A stretch of DNA of 8,331 nt from Methanomassiliicoccaceae archaeon (GTDB lineage Archaea > Thermoplasmatota > Thermoplasmata > Methanomassiliicoccales > Methanomethylophilaceae), in contig WQTN01000102.1 of NCBI GenBank assembly GCA_009786295.1, positions 1 through 8,331 of the forward strand, read 5' to 3'. A program made the position numbers and the translations under genes. Shown here piece after piece: positions 1 through 6,006 of the stretch; positions within the stretch are counted from its first letter, which is position 1, and the number at the start of each line of letters is the position of its first letter. The notes under the pieces are model-generated. The model was not told the DNA's origin and made no database searches. It saw only the letters and a program-made list of their open reading frames with translations.

Positions 1-609
1 GCCAGCAAATGGATGGGGGAGTCGGAGCAGGCGATAAGGAAGATATTCAAAAAGGCCAAACAGATGGCGCCGTGCATAATATTCTTTGATGAACTGGACT
101 CAATAGCTCCGACAAGGGGCGAGGGCGACTCCCAGGCGTGGGAGAGAGTGGTCGCACAGCTGCTGACATCCCTGGACGGCATCGAAAGCATGAACAGAGT
201 GATGATAATGGCAGCCACAAATCGTCCGGACATGATAGACCCGGCGCTTCTCAGGCCGGGAAGGATAGACCGAATGATACTTGTCGGAAAGCCGGACCAG
301 GAAGCGCGCAAGAGCATACTTAGGGTGCATCTGGGGAAGATGCCGCTCAAAGGTGTCGACATCGAAGCGATTGCCAGATCGACAGAGGGATACGTGGGCG
401 CGGACATCGCAGCATTGTGCAGGGAGGCAGGACTGTCCGCATATCGCAGGGACAATGCCGCACAATATGTGACAGAGAGGGATTTCAGAGATGCACTGAA
501 CAGAGTGGGCCCCTCAGTGGACGAGTCCACATTTGAAAAATATGAATCATTGAGCAGAGAGCTGAGGAAACTTCAGACAGGGTGGAAGGACCATCCTTTC
601 TATGGGTGA
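1..609 (+). CDS. cdc48: Cdc48/VAT-type AAA+ ATPase, C-terminal (D2) part; 5' end outside window
   Basis: Partial gene: the frame is open from base 1 and gives 202 residues. Numbering from the first codon, the fragment opens inside the second AAA+ module just after the Walker A region (SKWMGES). It continues with Walker B (IIFFDELDS, about 26-34), sensor 1 in MAATNRPD (Asn74) and the second region of homology with Arg-finger candidates in LLRPGRID (Arg85, Arg88). A GADI sensor-2-like stretch follows near 133, then the small helical lid. Proteins of this family are hexameric unfoldases that thread substrates through a central pore, and archaeal forms can feed the 20S proteasome. The last three residues are Phe-Tyr-Gly, matching the hydrophobic-Tyr-X tail used to dock on the proteasome. 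The stop TGA overlaps the GTG of the next gene. The family call is secure. The N-domain and D1 lie upstream and cannot be judged, so another two-ring AAA paralogue is a small possibility. Confidence 0.95.
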   Translation, partial: ASKWMGESEQAIRKIFKKAKQMAPCIIFFDELDSIAPTRGEGDSQAWERVVAQLLTSLDGIESMNRVMIMAATNRPDMIDPALLRPGRIDRMILVGKPDQEARKSILRVHLGKMPLKGVDIEAIARSTEGYVGADIAALCREAGLSAYRRDNAAQYVTERDFRDALNRVGPSVDESTFEKYESLSRELRKLQTGWKDHPFYG

Positions 610-854
610 TTATTACGAGCAAAAGAATATTTAGCGCAGAAATTCTTGGTAAAGAGGTTGTAACGATAGCAGGGAAGTCCATAGGGACCCTTGAAGACAT
701 AGTCATTGACACGGAAGACGGAACGATCAAATACTTTCTTATATCGACAGGAGGCAATGTGATCAGCGAACCCCACAAGGTGGATGAGAAGGGCAGGCTG
801 GTCGTGGAGACGCTTCGCATGAGGATCGATGGGAACAAACTGATAATCAATTAA
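606..854 (+). CDS. Small PRC-barrel domain protein
   Basis: An 82-residue cytoplasmic protein made of one PRC-barrel-like beta domain. The SAEILGKEVVT start of the barrel is followed by the typical G-x-x-x-G-x-(L/V)-x-D-(I/V)-(V/I)-I-D pattern (residues 23-35) and further strands to IDGNKLIIN. There is no signal peptide or membrane segment. The GTG at 606 is preferred because it overlaps the cdc48 stop as GTGA, the usual sign of translational coupling. An in-frame GTG at 582 would add eight residues read inside cdc48 and has no better ribosome site. Small PRC-barrel proteins act as adaptors; in haloarchaea, CdpB-type members work in cell division. Coupling to cdc48 suggests a shared process, but the actual partner is unknown. 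Its last 8 bases overlap the convergent elp3 gene. Confidence 0.85.
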   Translation: MIITSKRIFSAEILGKEVVTIAGKSIGTLEDIVIDTEDGTIKYFLISTGGNVISEPHKVDEKGRLVVETLRMRIDGNKLIIN

Positions 855-2397
855 GATCTTTGACCATGTGATGTCTTTCCAGAACATATCCGAGCGATCT
901 GTAGTATTCTCTCACTCCGATGCCGCTTGTGACCCTTATCCTTCTCTTTTTGTCAAGCGCCGCAAGACGCTCCGCCTCAAGCATCAGTTCCTTTCCGAAC
1001 CCTCTGTGCTGCCAATCCTCTCCTTTAGAACCAAGAGAGGCAACGCGCCCGAACACTTTTAACTCCCTGACCGTAGCGGTGTCTGTGTCATCTGTCCTCA
1101 GTCTAACATAACCGACGAGGGAGTCGCTGTATTCCAGGGAGATGAACCTTTCCACGCCGCCGCTTGCCGGGTATTCAAGTATCTTCTGCACGATCAGGCC
1201 CGGATCCTCCAACGTCTCCTGGGTATGACCGACCTCCCTGCATCTTATGCACCTGCAGGACATGCCGCGTGCATTCATGTTCTCTTTCACAAGCTGGCGG
1301 ATGTTGCTTTTAAGGATCCCGGCGGCGATCTGCGGTGCCGGGATGTCCCGCTGGATCCTTTGTATCCTGGCATATTCTGGGACTATGGATTTCATCTCCG
1401 ACAGGAGGTCCACTGCCGTATCCACATCGTAGGGTGTGTATTCTCCTCTTTTCCAATCGTCAAAGAGCTCGGTCCCGGATATGACCAAAACAGGGTAGAA
1501 TTTCAGCATGTCCGGACAGAAGTCCGGATCGCTGAAAACGCGTTTGAAGCACTCGAGGTCCTTTTCGGGATTCGAACCCGGAAGCCCAGGCATGATATGA
1601 TAACATACCTTCAGGCCATGGGCCTTGCAGGCCCTTGTGGAGTCAATGATCTCTTTTACGCCGTGACCTCTCTTCGCCCTTGAAAGGATTTCATCATCCA
1701 GTATCTGGACGCCGAGCTCCACCCTTGTCGCGCCAAGCGCCATCGCCAATTCGATCTGCTCATCGCTGAACACATCGGGTCTTGTCTCGACAGTCAGGCC
1801 GATGCACCTGTGCTCGGATGTCTCATTCCTGTGCTGTGCGTCTTCAAGGTCGGATGAAGTCTCCCCGTTCATTGCGTCAAGACATCTCCTGACGAACCAC
1901 TCCTGATACTCCCGGTCCCTTGACGTGAAGGTGCCGCCCATTATGATGAGGTCTATCTTGTCGGTCTTGTGACCTATCGCAGTGAGCTGATCGATCCGGT
2001 CCTTTACCTGAAGATACGGATCGAACATGTTCCGCTCCGCCCTTCTGGCAGCAGGCTCCTTCCCTGTGTACGACTGAGGAGAGCCGTTGTCTACCCCGCC
2101 GGGGCAGTAAGCGCACTTTCCGTGCGGGCACGGGTGCGGAGATGTCATCACCGCTACGACCGCGACACCGCTCATCGTGCGCATCGGCTTTTTTATCAGG
2201 AACGGCTCAAGAAGCTTTCTGTCCTGAGGGCCCACTTCTTTCAGGATGCTTGAGTTCGGGGGCACATCCGCAAGACCCAGCTCATCGCAGAGCTTGATCT
2301 TCATTCTTTGAATGTCCTCTCTGTCCTTTATTGTCCCATTCTTTATGGCAAGGATGATCCTCAGGCTGAGCTCCCTGGCCCCTTCTTTGGCGATCAT
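847..2397 (-). CDS. elp3: Elp3-type tRNA U34 modification enzyme (radical SAM + GNAT)
   Basis: A 516-residue full-length homologue of the catalytic subunit of Elongator, which in archaea works without the other subunits. It uses acetyl-CoA and S-adenosylmethionine to start 5-carboxymethyl-type modification of wobble uridine 34. The radical SAM cluster is CPHGKCAYC (Cys90, Cys95, Cys98), a CX4CX2C spacing typical of Elp3. It is followed by IIMGGTFTSRD near 151 and the VETRPD strand near 203. A Cys-rich metal site CRCIRC (381-386) links to the C-terminal acetyltransferase fold, with the acetyl-CoA loop QHRGFGKEL (463-471) and the family signature GVREYYRSLGY (494-504). Its ATG overlaps the TGA of the upstream regulator as ATGA, so the two are probably one operon. 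No key residue appears to be missing. Confidence 0.97.
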   Translation of the reverse strand: MIAKEGARELSLRIILAIKNGTIKDREDIQRMKIKLCDELGLADVPPNSSILKEVGPQDRKLLEPFLIKKPMRTMSGVAVVAVMTSPHPCPHGKCAYCPGGVDNGSPQSYTGKEPAARRAERNMFDPYLQVKDRIDQLTAIGHKTDKIDLIIMGGTFTSRDREYQEWFVRRCLDAMNGETSSDLEDAQHRNETSEHRCIGLTVETRPDVFSDEQIELAMALGATRVELGVQILDDEILSRAKRGHGVKEIIDSTRACKAHGLKVCYHIMPGLPGSNPEKDLECFKRVFSDPDFCPDMLKFYPVLVISGTELFDDWKRGEYTPYDVDTAVDLLSEMKSIVPEYARIQRIQRDIPAPQIAAGILKSNIRQLVKENMNARGMSCRCIRCREVGHTQETLEDPGLIVQKILEYPASGGVERFISLEYSDSLVGYVRLRTDDTDTATVRELKVFGRVASLGSKGEDWQHRGFGKELMLEAERLAALDKKRRIRVTSGIGVREYYRSLGYVLERHHMVKDLN

Positions 2398-2858
2398 TCG
2401 TTTGCGGCCTTCATGAGGGACTGGAAGTGGGACACCGTCCGCCTGTAGTTATCCATCGCCATGCTGACATTAGCCTCGGTAAAGCTCCAAGCCTTGGACA
2501 GGTCCCCGAACCTGATCCTGTAGCCTTTCTTAATGGACCCGTCGAACTCCACATCGATGCTTTCCAGAAGATCGATGGATTTCAGTTTGTTGATGTGCCG
2601 GTAGATCGTAGGCTTCGTTGTTCCAAGCAACGCGGCTAGCTCTTCTACCACCCATGCTTTGTTCATGTTACTCATAAAAAAGTCCATAAAAAGTCTGTAC
2701 GGTACGCTGTCCCTGACGCTCGCCGCAGGCGTCTTGGGGTCGTATCCTTTTGGCATATATCCGATCTGTACAAGGAACGTCTCTGCGACTATGTCCTTAT
2801 CCATTACGGCATTCATCGGGGTGTTGCTGACAACCTGCAGTTCGAACAGTGTACGCAT
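2394..2858 (-). CDS. Winged-helix (ArsR-like) transcriptional regulator cotranscribed with elp3
   Basis: A 154-residue protein. Residues about 66-94 (NKAWVVEELAALLGTTKPTI then YRHINKLKS) form a clear helix-turn-helix with a recognition helix. A wing follows at about 99-116 (ESIDVEFDGSIKKGYRI), and the C-terminal helix (about 122-152) is suited to dimerisation. The first 60 residues are not recognised and could be a small ligand or dimer region. There are no Cys residues for metal sensing. The ATG at 2858 follows AGGAG with no spacer, so initiation may be nearly leaderless from the TATA-like element at 2888-2898. The stop overlaps the elp3 start. Acting as a dedicated or auto-regulator of elp3 is inference from the operon; the ligand and operator are unknown. 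Confidence 0.82.
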   Translation of the reverse strand: MRTLFELQVVSNTPMNAVMDKDIVAETFLVQIGYMPKGYDPKTPAASVRDSVPYRLFMDFFMSNMNKAWVVEELAALLGTTKPTIYRHINKLKSIDLLESIDVEFDGSIKKGYRIRFGDLSKAWSFTEANVSMAMDNYRRTVSHFQSLMKAANE

Positions 2859-2887
2859 CTCCTATGCCGAATCAATAGTTAAGCTGG

Positions 2888-2898
2888 TATTTTAATTT
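2888..2898 (-). promoter_or_regulatory. TATA-like promoter element for the HTH-elp3 operon
   Basis: Read on the minus strand this is AAATTAAAATA, in the 42-base gap between the COG1709-like gene and the HTH-elp3 pair. Its centre lies about 34 bases before the ATG at 2858. With the usual archaeal spacing of about 26 bases, transcripts would start about 8 bases before that ATG. It suggests elp3 can be transcribed separately from the thioredoxin cluster upstream. Confidence 0.45.
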
Positions 2899-2900
2899 GT

Positions 2901-3413
2901 TCAGACCATACCTTTAATGTCGTCTAATGCCTTGAGGACGCTTCCGAGAGGCATGACCGGCGATACTGGGATGCGGAGTATCTTCCTTACCGTTACCGCG
3001 ATTATCGGAGCGCAGACGATGGCAAGCGCGCCGTCCCTCTCCGCCCTTACCGCTGCGATAATGGCATCTTCCACAGTCGAGATCGGATATTCCCTGATGG
3101 TTATCTTCTTGTTTTCCAATTCCATCGTCTTCGGAAGCGATTCCATGAAAGTGGATGACGCGATGACTGCGACAAAATTACTATCTCCGGACCTGGTGAC
3201 AAGGTTAAGCGCACGTATGATGTGTCTTATCGTCCTGAGATTGGGCTCGCGCCCTTCTTCGAGTATCTTATACATTGTGCTCTGAGATATACCGGACATG
3301 GAGCAGAATTCGCTCAGCGACATCTCGAGCTCCTCCTCAAGCATATTTCTGAACGCTTTCTGAAACCCGCCCTCCTCTCTGAGCATGCTTGAGATGATAT
3401 CCTCGACTGTCAT
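2901..3413 (-). CDS. COG1709-like predicted transcriptional regulator (HTH + alpha/beta domain)
   Basis: A 170-residue protein from the ATG at 3413. An upstream in-frame start at 3488 would add 25 Gly/Cys/Arg-rich residues that merely read through the end of trxB in another frame. The ATG at 3413 makes a clean ATGA overlap with the trxB stop. Residues about 31-56 (MSLSEFCSMSGISQSTMYKI followed by LEEGRE) are an XRE/lambda-repressor-like helix-turn-helix. Residues about 79-157 (from NFVAVIAS to RIPVSPVMPLG) alternate strands and helices like a small Rossmann-type sensor domain, with a possible ligand pocket around VCAPIIAV. This arrangement resembles the archaeal COG1709 family of predicted regulators, recognised from memory. 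Its position as third gene after thioredoxin and its reductase suggests a redox or related signal; that is inference. Confidence 0.8.
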   Translation of the reverse strand: MTVEDIISSMLREEGGFQKAFRNMLEEELEMSLSEFCSMSGISQSTMYKILEEGREPNLRTIRHIIRALNLVTRSGDSNFVAVIASSTFMESLPKTMELENKKITIREYPISTVEDAIIAAVRAERDGALAIVCAPIIAVTVRKILRIPVSPVMPLGSVLKALDDIKGMV

Positions 3414-4297
3414 TTCATGTCCTTTGCCCTTTTGGCAGCGTGATGTCCTGCCACCGCACCCTCGCCCACAGCCTTGGCCAACTGCCACGGCTCGCCCGTA
3501 ATGTCGCCGCAGGCGAAGACCCCGCCGACCGATGTTTCGAAACTGCTGTTTACTTTTAAAGAATCATCCTCTTCCGGCATTATGCCCAGATCCATTGCAA
3601 GATCAGAGGATGATCTTCCGCCAAGCTCTATGAAAACACCGTCGACCCCGATTTCAGGCCCCCCTGTCAGAAGCAGCGACTCTACGTTCGCTTTGCCTCT
3701 GATCCCTTTCGGTGTCCCGGTGATAATTTTCACGCCTGCCCCCAACGCTTTATCCACGAGTTTCACGTCGGCCGATATATTTTCGCTGACCCAATACACC
3801 TCCGAAGCATATCTGGTCATGAGTTCAGATGATATTGCGGCTTTGGACTCATCGCCTATGATGGCTACCCTGAGTCCTTTGTAGAAATTGCAATCACATT
3901 CCGCGCAGTAGCTCACTCCCTTCCCGAGAAATTCCCTCTCTCCGGGGATGTTGAGCTTCCTTCTGGAGATCCCGGTGGCGATGACGATTGACCTGCAGAC
4001 GATTTCTTCCCCCGATTCGGTCGTTACTCTGAATTCATCGCCGTCCCTGACCGCCCCGGTCACATTCATGTCGATGTGCCTGCATCCGAAGGATAATGCC
4101 TGTGCCAGTCCATTTTTCAGCATATCGGAGCCGTCTGTTGTCTCAGAGAGTCCGAAGTAATTTTCAATGTGGGTGCCGTGCAGCGCGCTGTTCTGCAGTT
4201 TGCCTATGATCACGGTACTCGCTTTTTTCCTGGATGAATGGATACCTGCCTGCAGGCCCGCAGGCCCGCAGCCTATTATCACTACGTCAGCTGTCAT
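3410..4297 (-). CDS. trxB: Thioredoxin reductase-like flavoprotein with atypical pyridine-nucleotide site
   Basis: A 295-residue flavoprotein, slightly short for low-molecular-weight thioredoxin reductases (about 310-320). FAD binding is shown by IIGCGPAG (7-14), the ATG strand motif (107-109) and the C-terminal GVFACGDI...AVGEGAVAG (259-284). The redox pair is Cys131 and Cys134 in YCAECDC, with an unusual third Cys136. The expected NADPH motif (GGG-S-A type) is replaced by IIGDESKAA (147-154), and the HRR-x-x-x-R phosphate-binding motif is absent (WVSENIS at 169-175). The electron donor may therefore not be NADPH. Thermoplasma acidophilum TrxR lacks NADPH activity, and some methanogen enzymes use F420H2. 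The ATG directly follows the thioredoxin TGA, so Trx is the obvious substrate. Confidence 0.93.
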   Translation of the reverse strand: MTADVVIIGCGPAGLQAGIHSSRKKASTVIIGKLQNSALHGTHIENYFGLSETTDGSDMLKNGLAQALSFGCRHIDMNVTGAVRDGDEFRVTTESGEEIVCRSIVIATGISRRKLNIPGEREFLGKGVSYCAECDCNFYKGLRVAIIGDESKAAISSELMTRYASEVYWVSENISADVKLVDKALGAGVKIITGTPKGIRGKANVESLLLTGGPEIGVDGVFIELGGRSSSDLAMDLGIMPEEDDSLKVNSSFETSVGGVFACGDITGEPWQLAKAVGEGAVAGHHAAKRAKDMK

Positions 4298-4606
4298 TCA
4301 CATCGTTTTAATGTAGTCTAAGAGTTCTTCTTCGCTTCTCAGCCCCACCAGAGTATCTACCAGGACACCGTCCCTGAAGATCAGCAATGTGGGGATGGCC
4401 CTTATGCCGAATCTCACAGATATGGCCGGGTTCTCGTCAACGTTCAGTTTAGCCACTCCCGCGCTACCGGCCAGTTCGCTAGAAAGTTTTTCAATTATCG
4501 GCGTCATTCTTCTGCAGGGTCCGCACCATGGGGCCCAGCAATCTATTACCGCTATGCTGTTGTCGTCGATGAACTTGTCAAAAGTGTTATCTGTTAATTC
4601 TGTCAC
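4298..4606 (-). CDS. trxA: Thioredoxin
   Basis: A 102-residue single-domain thioredoxin. The active site WCGPC puts Cys28 and Cys31 at the start of helix 2, and the cis-proline loop is AIPTLLIF (about 74-81). The length and start (V/M-TELTDNTFDKF) match typical thioredoxins. I chose the GTG at 4606 because a GGGTGA Shine-Dalgarno lies 8 bases before it. GTG 4618 (106 residues) and TTG 4630 (110 residues) are in frame and possible. The residue after the Asp of the usual D-F-W-A-P-W is Cys (DCWAPW, Cys23), an extra thiol near the active site. It transfers electrons from the adjacent reductase to protein disulfides in the cytoplasm. It is first in the trx-trxB-regulator cluster. Confidence 0.93.
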   Translation of the reverse strand: MTELTDNTFDKFIDDNSIAVIDCWAPWCGPCRRMTPIIEKLSSELAGSAGVAKLNVDENPAISVRFGIRAIPTLLIFRDGVLVDTLVGLRSEEELLDYIKTM

Positions 4607-4638
4607 CAAGATATTCACCCAATTTGTCAACCACTATC

Positions 4639-4647
4639 ATTATAAAG
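4639..4647. promoter_or_regulatory. Near-palindromic TATA box, possibly shared by divergent trx and PRC genes
   Basis: ATTATAAAG on the plus strand and TTTATAAT on the minus strand. Twenty-six bases away on the minus side falls near 4617, just before the thioredoxin GTG. On the plus side it falls near 4669, 22-25 bases before the PRC start at 4691/4694. A second A/T element at 4649-4658 (TTAAATAA on the plus strand, TTATTTAA on the minus) could also serve either direction, so assignments are tentative. Confidence 0.5.
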
Positions 4648-4678
4648 AGTTAAATAAGTTTAGAAGAGACAACAAATT

Positions 4679-4686
4679 GGAGGGGA
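4679..4686 (+). promoter_or_regulatory. Strong Shine-Dalgarno (GGAGGGGA) fixing a non-standard start
   Basis: GGAGG at 4679-4683 is complementary to the 16S rRNA 3' end. No ATG, GTG or TTG in the PRC frame lies at a usable distance. ACG at 4691 (7-base spacing) and CTG at 4694 (10-base spacing) are the only candidates in that frame. The TTG at 4677 is in another frame and gives only a 12-codon ORF ending at 4715. Confidence 0.65.
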
Positions 4687-4693
4687 GAAGACG

Positions 4694-4939
4694 CTGGAAA
4701 ATATCAACAATATAAAGGGGCTGGAGATATACACCGCGGGCGGCATATTTGTGGGTGTTGTTGATGAGGTCATCATTGACCTGTCGAACATGAGCGTAGC
4801 TGAATTGTTCATATACGATGCGAACCCGCTGCTTGTGGACGAAAACGCATCGATAGGCGTACCATTCAGATGGATCCAGAACATCGGCGACATAGTGATC
4901 CTGAGCAGGTTCCCGAGCGAGAGGATACGGGCCTCATAA
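4694..4939 (+). CDS. Second small PRC-barrel domain protein, probable CTG or ACG start
   Basis: About 81 residues if read from CTG 4694 (82 from ACG 4691). The barrel begins NNIKGLEIYTAGGIFVGVVD and continues through EVIIDLSNMSVAELFIYD, then a PFRWI-x-N-I-G-D-I-V-I-L motif that closes the domain. The first standard start codon is GTG 4751, but that would delete the first strand (IKGLEIYTAGGIF), which is clearly PRC-like. It also leaves the strong Shine-Dalgarno at 4679 about 65 bases away, so a near-cognate start is preferred. There is no membrane segment. The role is unknown; PRC barrels commonly act as protein- or RNA-binding adaptors (RimM, H-subunit of reaction centres, archaeal CdpB). 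The gene diverges from thioredoxin and its last 6 bases overlap the HD-domain gene. A single-base sequencing error turning ATG into ACG is the main alternative. Confidence 0.75.
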   Translation: MENINNIKGLEIYTAGGIFVGVVDEVIIDLSNMSVAELFIYDANPLLVDENASIGVPFRWIQNIGDIVILSRFPSERIRAS

Positions 4940-5506
4940 GTTCGAGAGCCATTTAAGTTTGGGATATTCGCCGATGATGTTGGGAATGACATCAAGATCC
5001 TTGCCGTAGAGTTTCGAGAGTTCCCAGTGAAGCGACTCCATCCTCTCAGCGCCTCTCAGCGCCCCCTTGTTCATCAGCCTTTCGACGGAATGCCTGTGGC
5101 TTATCACTCTGTCATCGCTTACAAGGTTATCTGCGTGAGCAACGATCTTCTCCTCTATTGTTCTGGGCATATAATCCCCGGGCGGAAGCCCCATGTCTCG
5201 TGCATCGACATCGTCGAGCCCAGCGCCTGTGTGTTTCTTTATGACGCCGACTAGCTCCTCCGAAAAACCCATCTTTCTGACGATCTCGCTGCCGATCAGA
5301 GCATGCATGATGCCGTTGTCGACAGACCTTCCTATGTCATGAAGCAGAGAACCGGCCATTACCAGCCCCCAGTCTGCATCGATCCTGCTAAGCATTGTTT
5401 CTGCGACAGCGCCGACCGTGCAGCAATGAACGATGACCCTTTGCTTGCAGCCCGCTTCTATGAGGATCCGGATACAGCTTGACTCGTTAGGAATGTTTTT
5501 CGACAA
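4934..5506 (-). CDS. HD-domain (HDIG) predicted metal-dependent phosphohydrolase, TIGR00295-like
   Basis: A 190-residue cytoplasmic protein with an HD fold. Metal-binding candidates are His27 (VIVHCC), His56-Asp57 in LLHDIGRS, His68 (MHALIGSEIV), His92 (KKHTG) and Asp126 (AHADNLVS). This fits the archaeal HDIG family known as TIGR00295, whose substrate is not established. Family members in general hydrolyse phosphomonoesters or phosphodiesters of nucleotides or RNA ends. The start is TTG 5506, supported by a GGGGG Shine-Dalgarno about 7 bases upstream. The gene overlaps the 3' end of the aTrm56 gene by 20 bases, so the two are translationally linked. That neighbourhood makes a tRNA or nucleotide substrate plausible but unproven. 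C-terminal residues (about 155-190) extend beyond the HD core and are not recognised. Confidence 0.88.
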   Translation of the reverse strand: MSKNIPNESSCIRILIEAGCKQRVIVHCCTVGAVAETMLSRIDADWGLVMAGSLLHDIGRSVDNGIMHALIGSEIVRKMGFSEELVGVIKKHTGAGLDDVDARDMGLPPGDYMPRTIEEKIVAHADNLVSDDRVISHRHSVERLMNKGALRGAERMESLHWELSKLYGKDLDVIPNIIGEYPKLKWLSNL

Positions 5507-6005
5507 CTGTCTTCCCCCTTTCGTTTGGTATCACTGTCATCTGTCCATCGCGGTCGGAGTATAGATTTTTACCGCCAGTGAACCTATCGAGAAATATCGC
5601 CAGCGCCGCAATCTCGGAATGCGGCTGGTTTCCAACGGATATGTTGTGGTCTGCAGATTGATATACCTCTGGCGGCACTTTCTCGGCACCGACGACGATA
5701 AGGATGTCCTTTTCCCGGGAGATCTTCGGCAGCGCTTCGTCCAGCCTCTGTCCATACATGGTCAGGTGGACGATCTCTCCCTTGAATTCCTTAAGCATTT
5801 TCTTATATTGGACGCCTGTCTCGATCTTATAATCCCCGCCGAACCGGAGCACGACGCTTCCGATACTCTCCTCAAGGACCTTATCTTCCGTGTCCACAAA
5901 TATCCCGGAAGCACCCAGTGCACGCGAAGATAGCGCGACATGGGTCGTCACTCTCTTGTCTCTCTGGGGACGGTGGCCTATCCTTAGTATCCAGATGTTC
6001 TGCAT
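5487..6005 (-). CDS. trm56: tRNA (cytidine(56)-2'-O)-methyltransferase, aTrm56
   Basis: A 172-residue SPOUT-class methyltransferase of the archaeal COG1303 family. It transfers a methyl group from S-adenosylmethionine to the ribose 2'-OH of C56 in the tRNA T-loop, stabilising the D-loop/T-loop contact. Family signatures are WILRIGHRPQRDKRVTTHV (5-23), which opens the protein, HLTMYG (80-85), IVVGAEKVPPEVY (103-115) and the knot region NISVGNQPHSEIAALAIFLD (121-140). The length is typical. The ATG at 6005 sits one base after the stop of the upstream two-HTH regulator, and the 3' end overlaps the HD gene, so the three form one operon. The tRNA-Asn at the end of this window carries the TTC T-loop triplet whose C is position 56, the kind of substrate expected. 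Confidence 0.95.
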   Translation of the reverse strand: MQNIWILRIGHRPQRDKRVTTHVALSSRALGASGIFVDTEDKVLEESIGSVVLRFGGDYKIETGVQYKKMLKEFKGEIVHLTMYGQRLDEALPKISREKDILIVVGAEKVPPEVYQSADHNISVGNQPHSEIAALAIFLDRFTGGKNLYSDRDGQMTVIPNERGKTVVEKHS

Positions 6006-6006
6006 C

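Noticed and set aside
1225..1683. 152-codon plus-strand open frame opposite elp3
   Set aside because: It is antisense to strongly conserved Elp3 sequence, has no recognisable domain and has no ribosome site; it is a shadow frame.
3414..3488. 25-residue Gly/Cys/Arg-rich N-terminal extension of the COG1709-like regulator
   Set aside because: It reads through the 3' end of trxB in another frame; the ATGA overlap at 3413 gives a better start and a normal domain layout.
3474..3884. 136-codon plus-strand frame opposite trxB
   Set aside because: Ser/Pro-rich composition typical of reading opposite a coding strand; the thioredoxin reductase on the minus strand is certain.
4252..4271. Short CAGGCCCG repeat
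   Set aside because: It simply encodes the Gly/Ala-rich FAD-binding loop of the thioredoxin reductase.
4677..4715. 12-codon TTG-initiated ORF over the PRC ribosome site, as a leader peptide or evidence of a frameshift
   Set aside because: The TTG overlaps the Shine-Dalgarno itself and has no ribosome site of its own; the PRC frame is continuous from 4691, so no frameshift is needed.
4660..4995. 111-codon minus-strand frame across the thioredoxin/PRC gap
   Set aside because: It is the shadow of the PRC-barrel gene, which has a ribosome site and a recognisable fold on the other strand.
5042..5061. Perfect 10-base tandem duplication (CCTCTCAGCG twice)
   Set aside because: It lies inside the HD gene and encodes part of GALRGAERM without breaking the frame given 20 bases total; likely chance or codon-level similarity.
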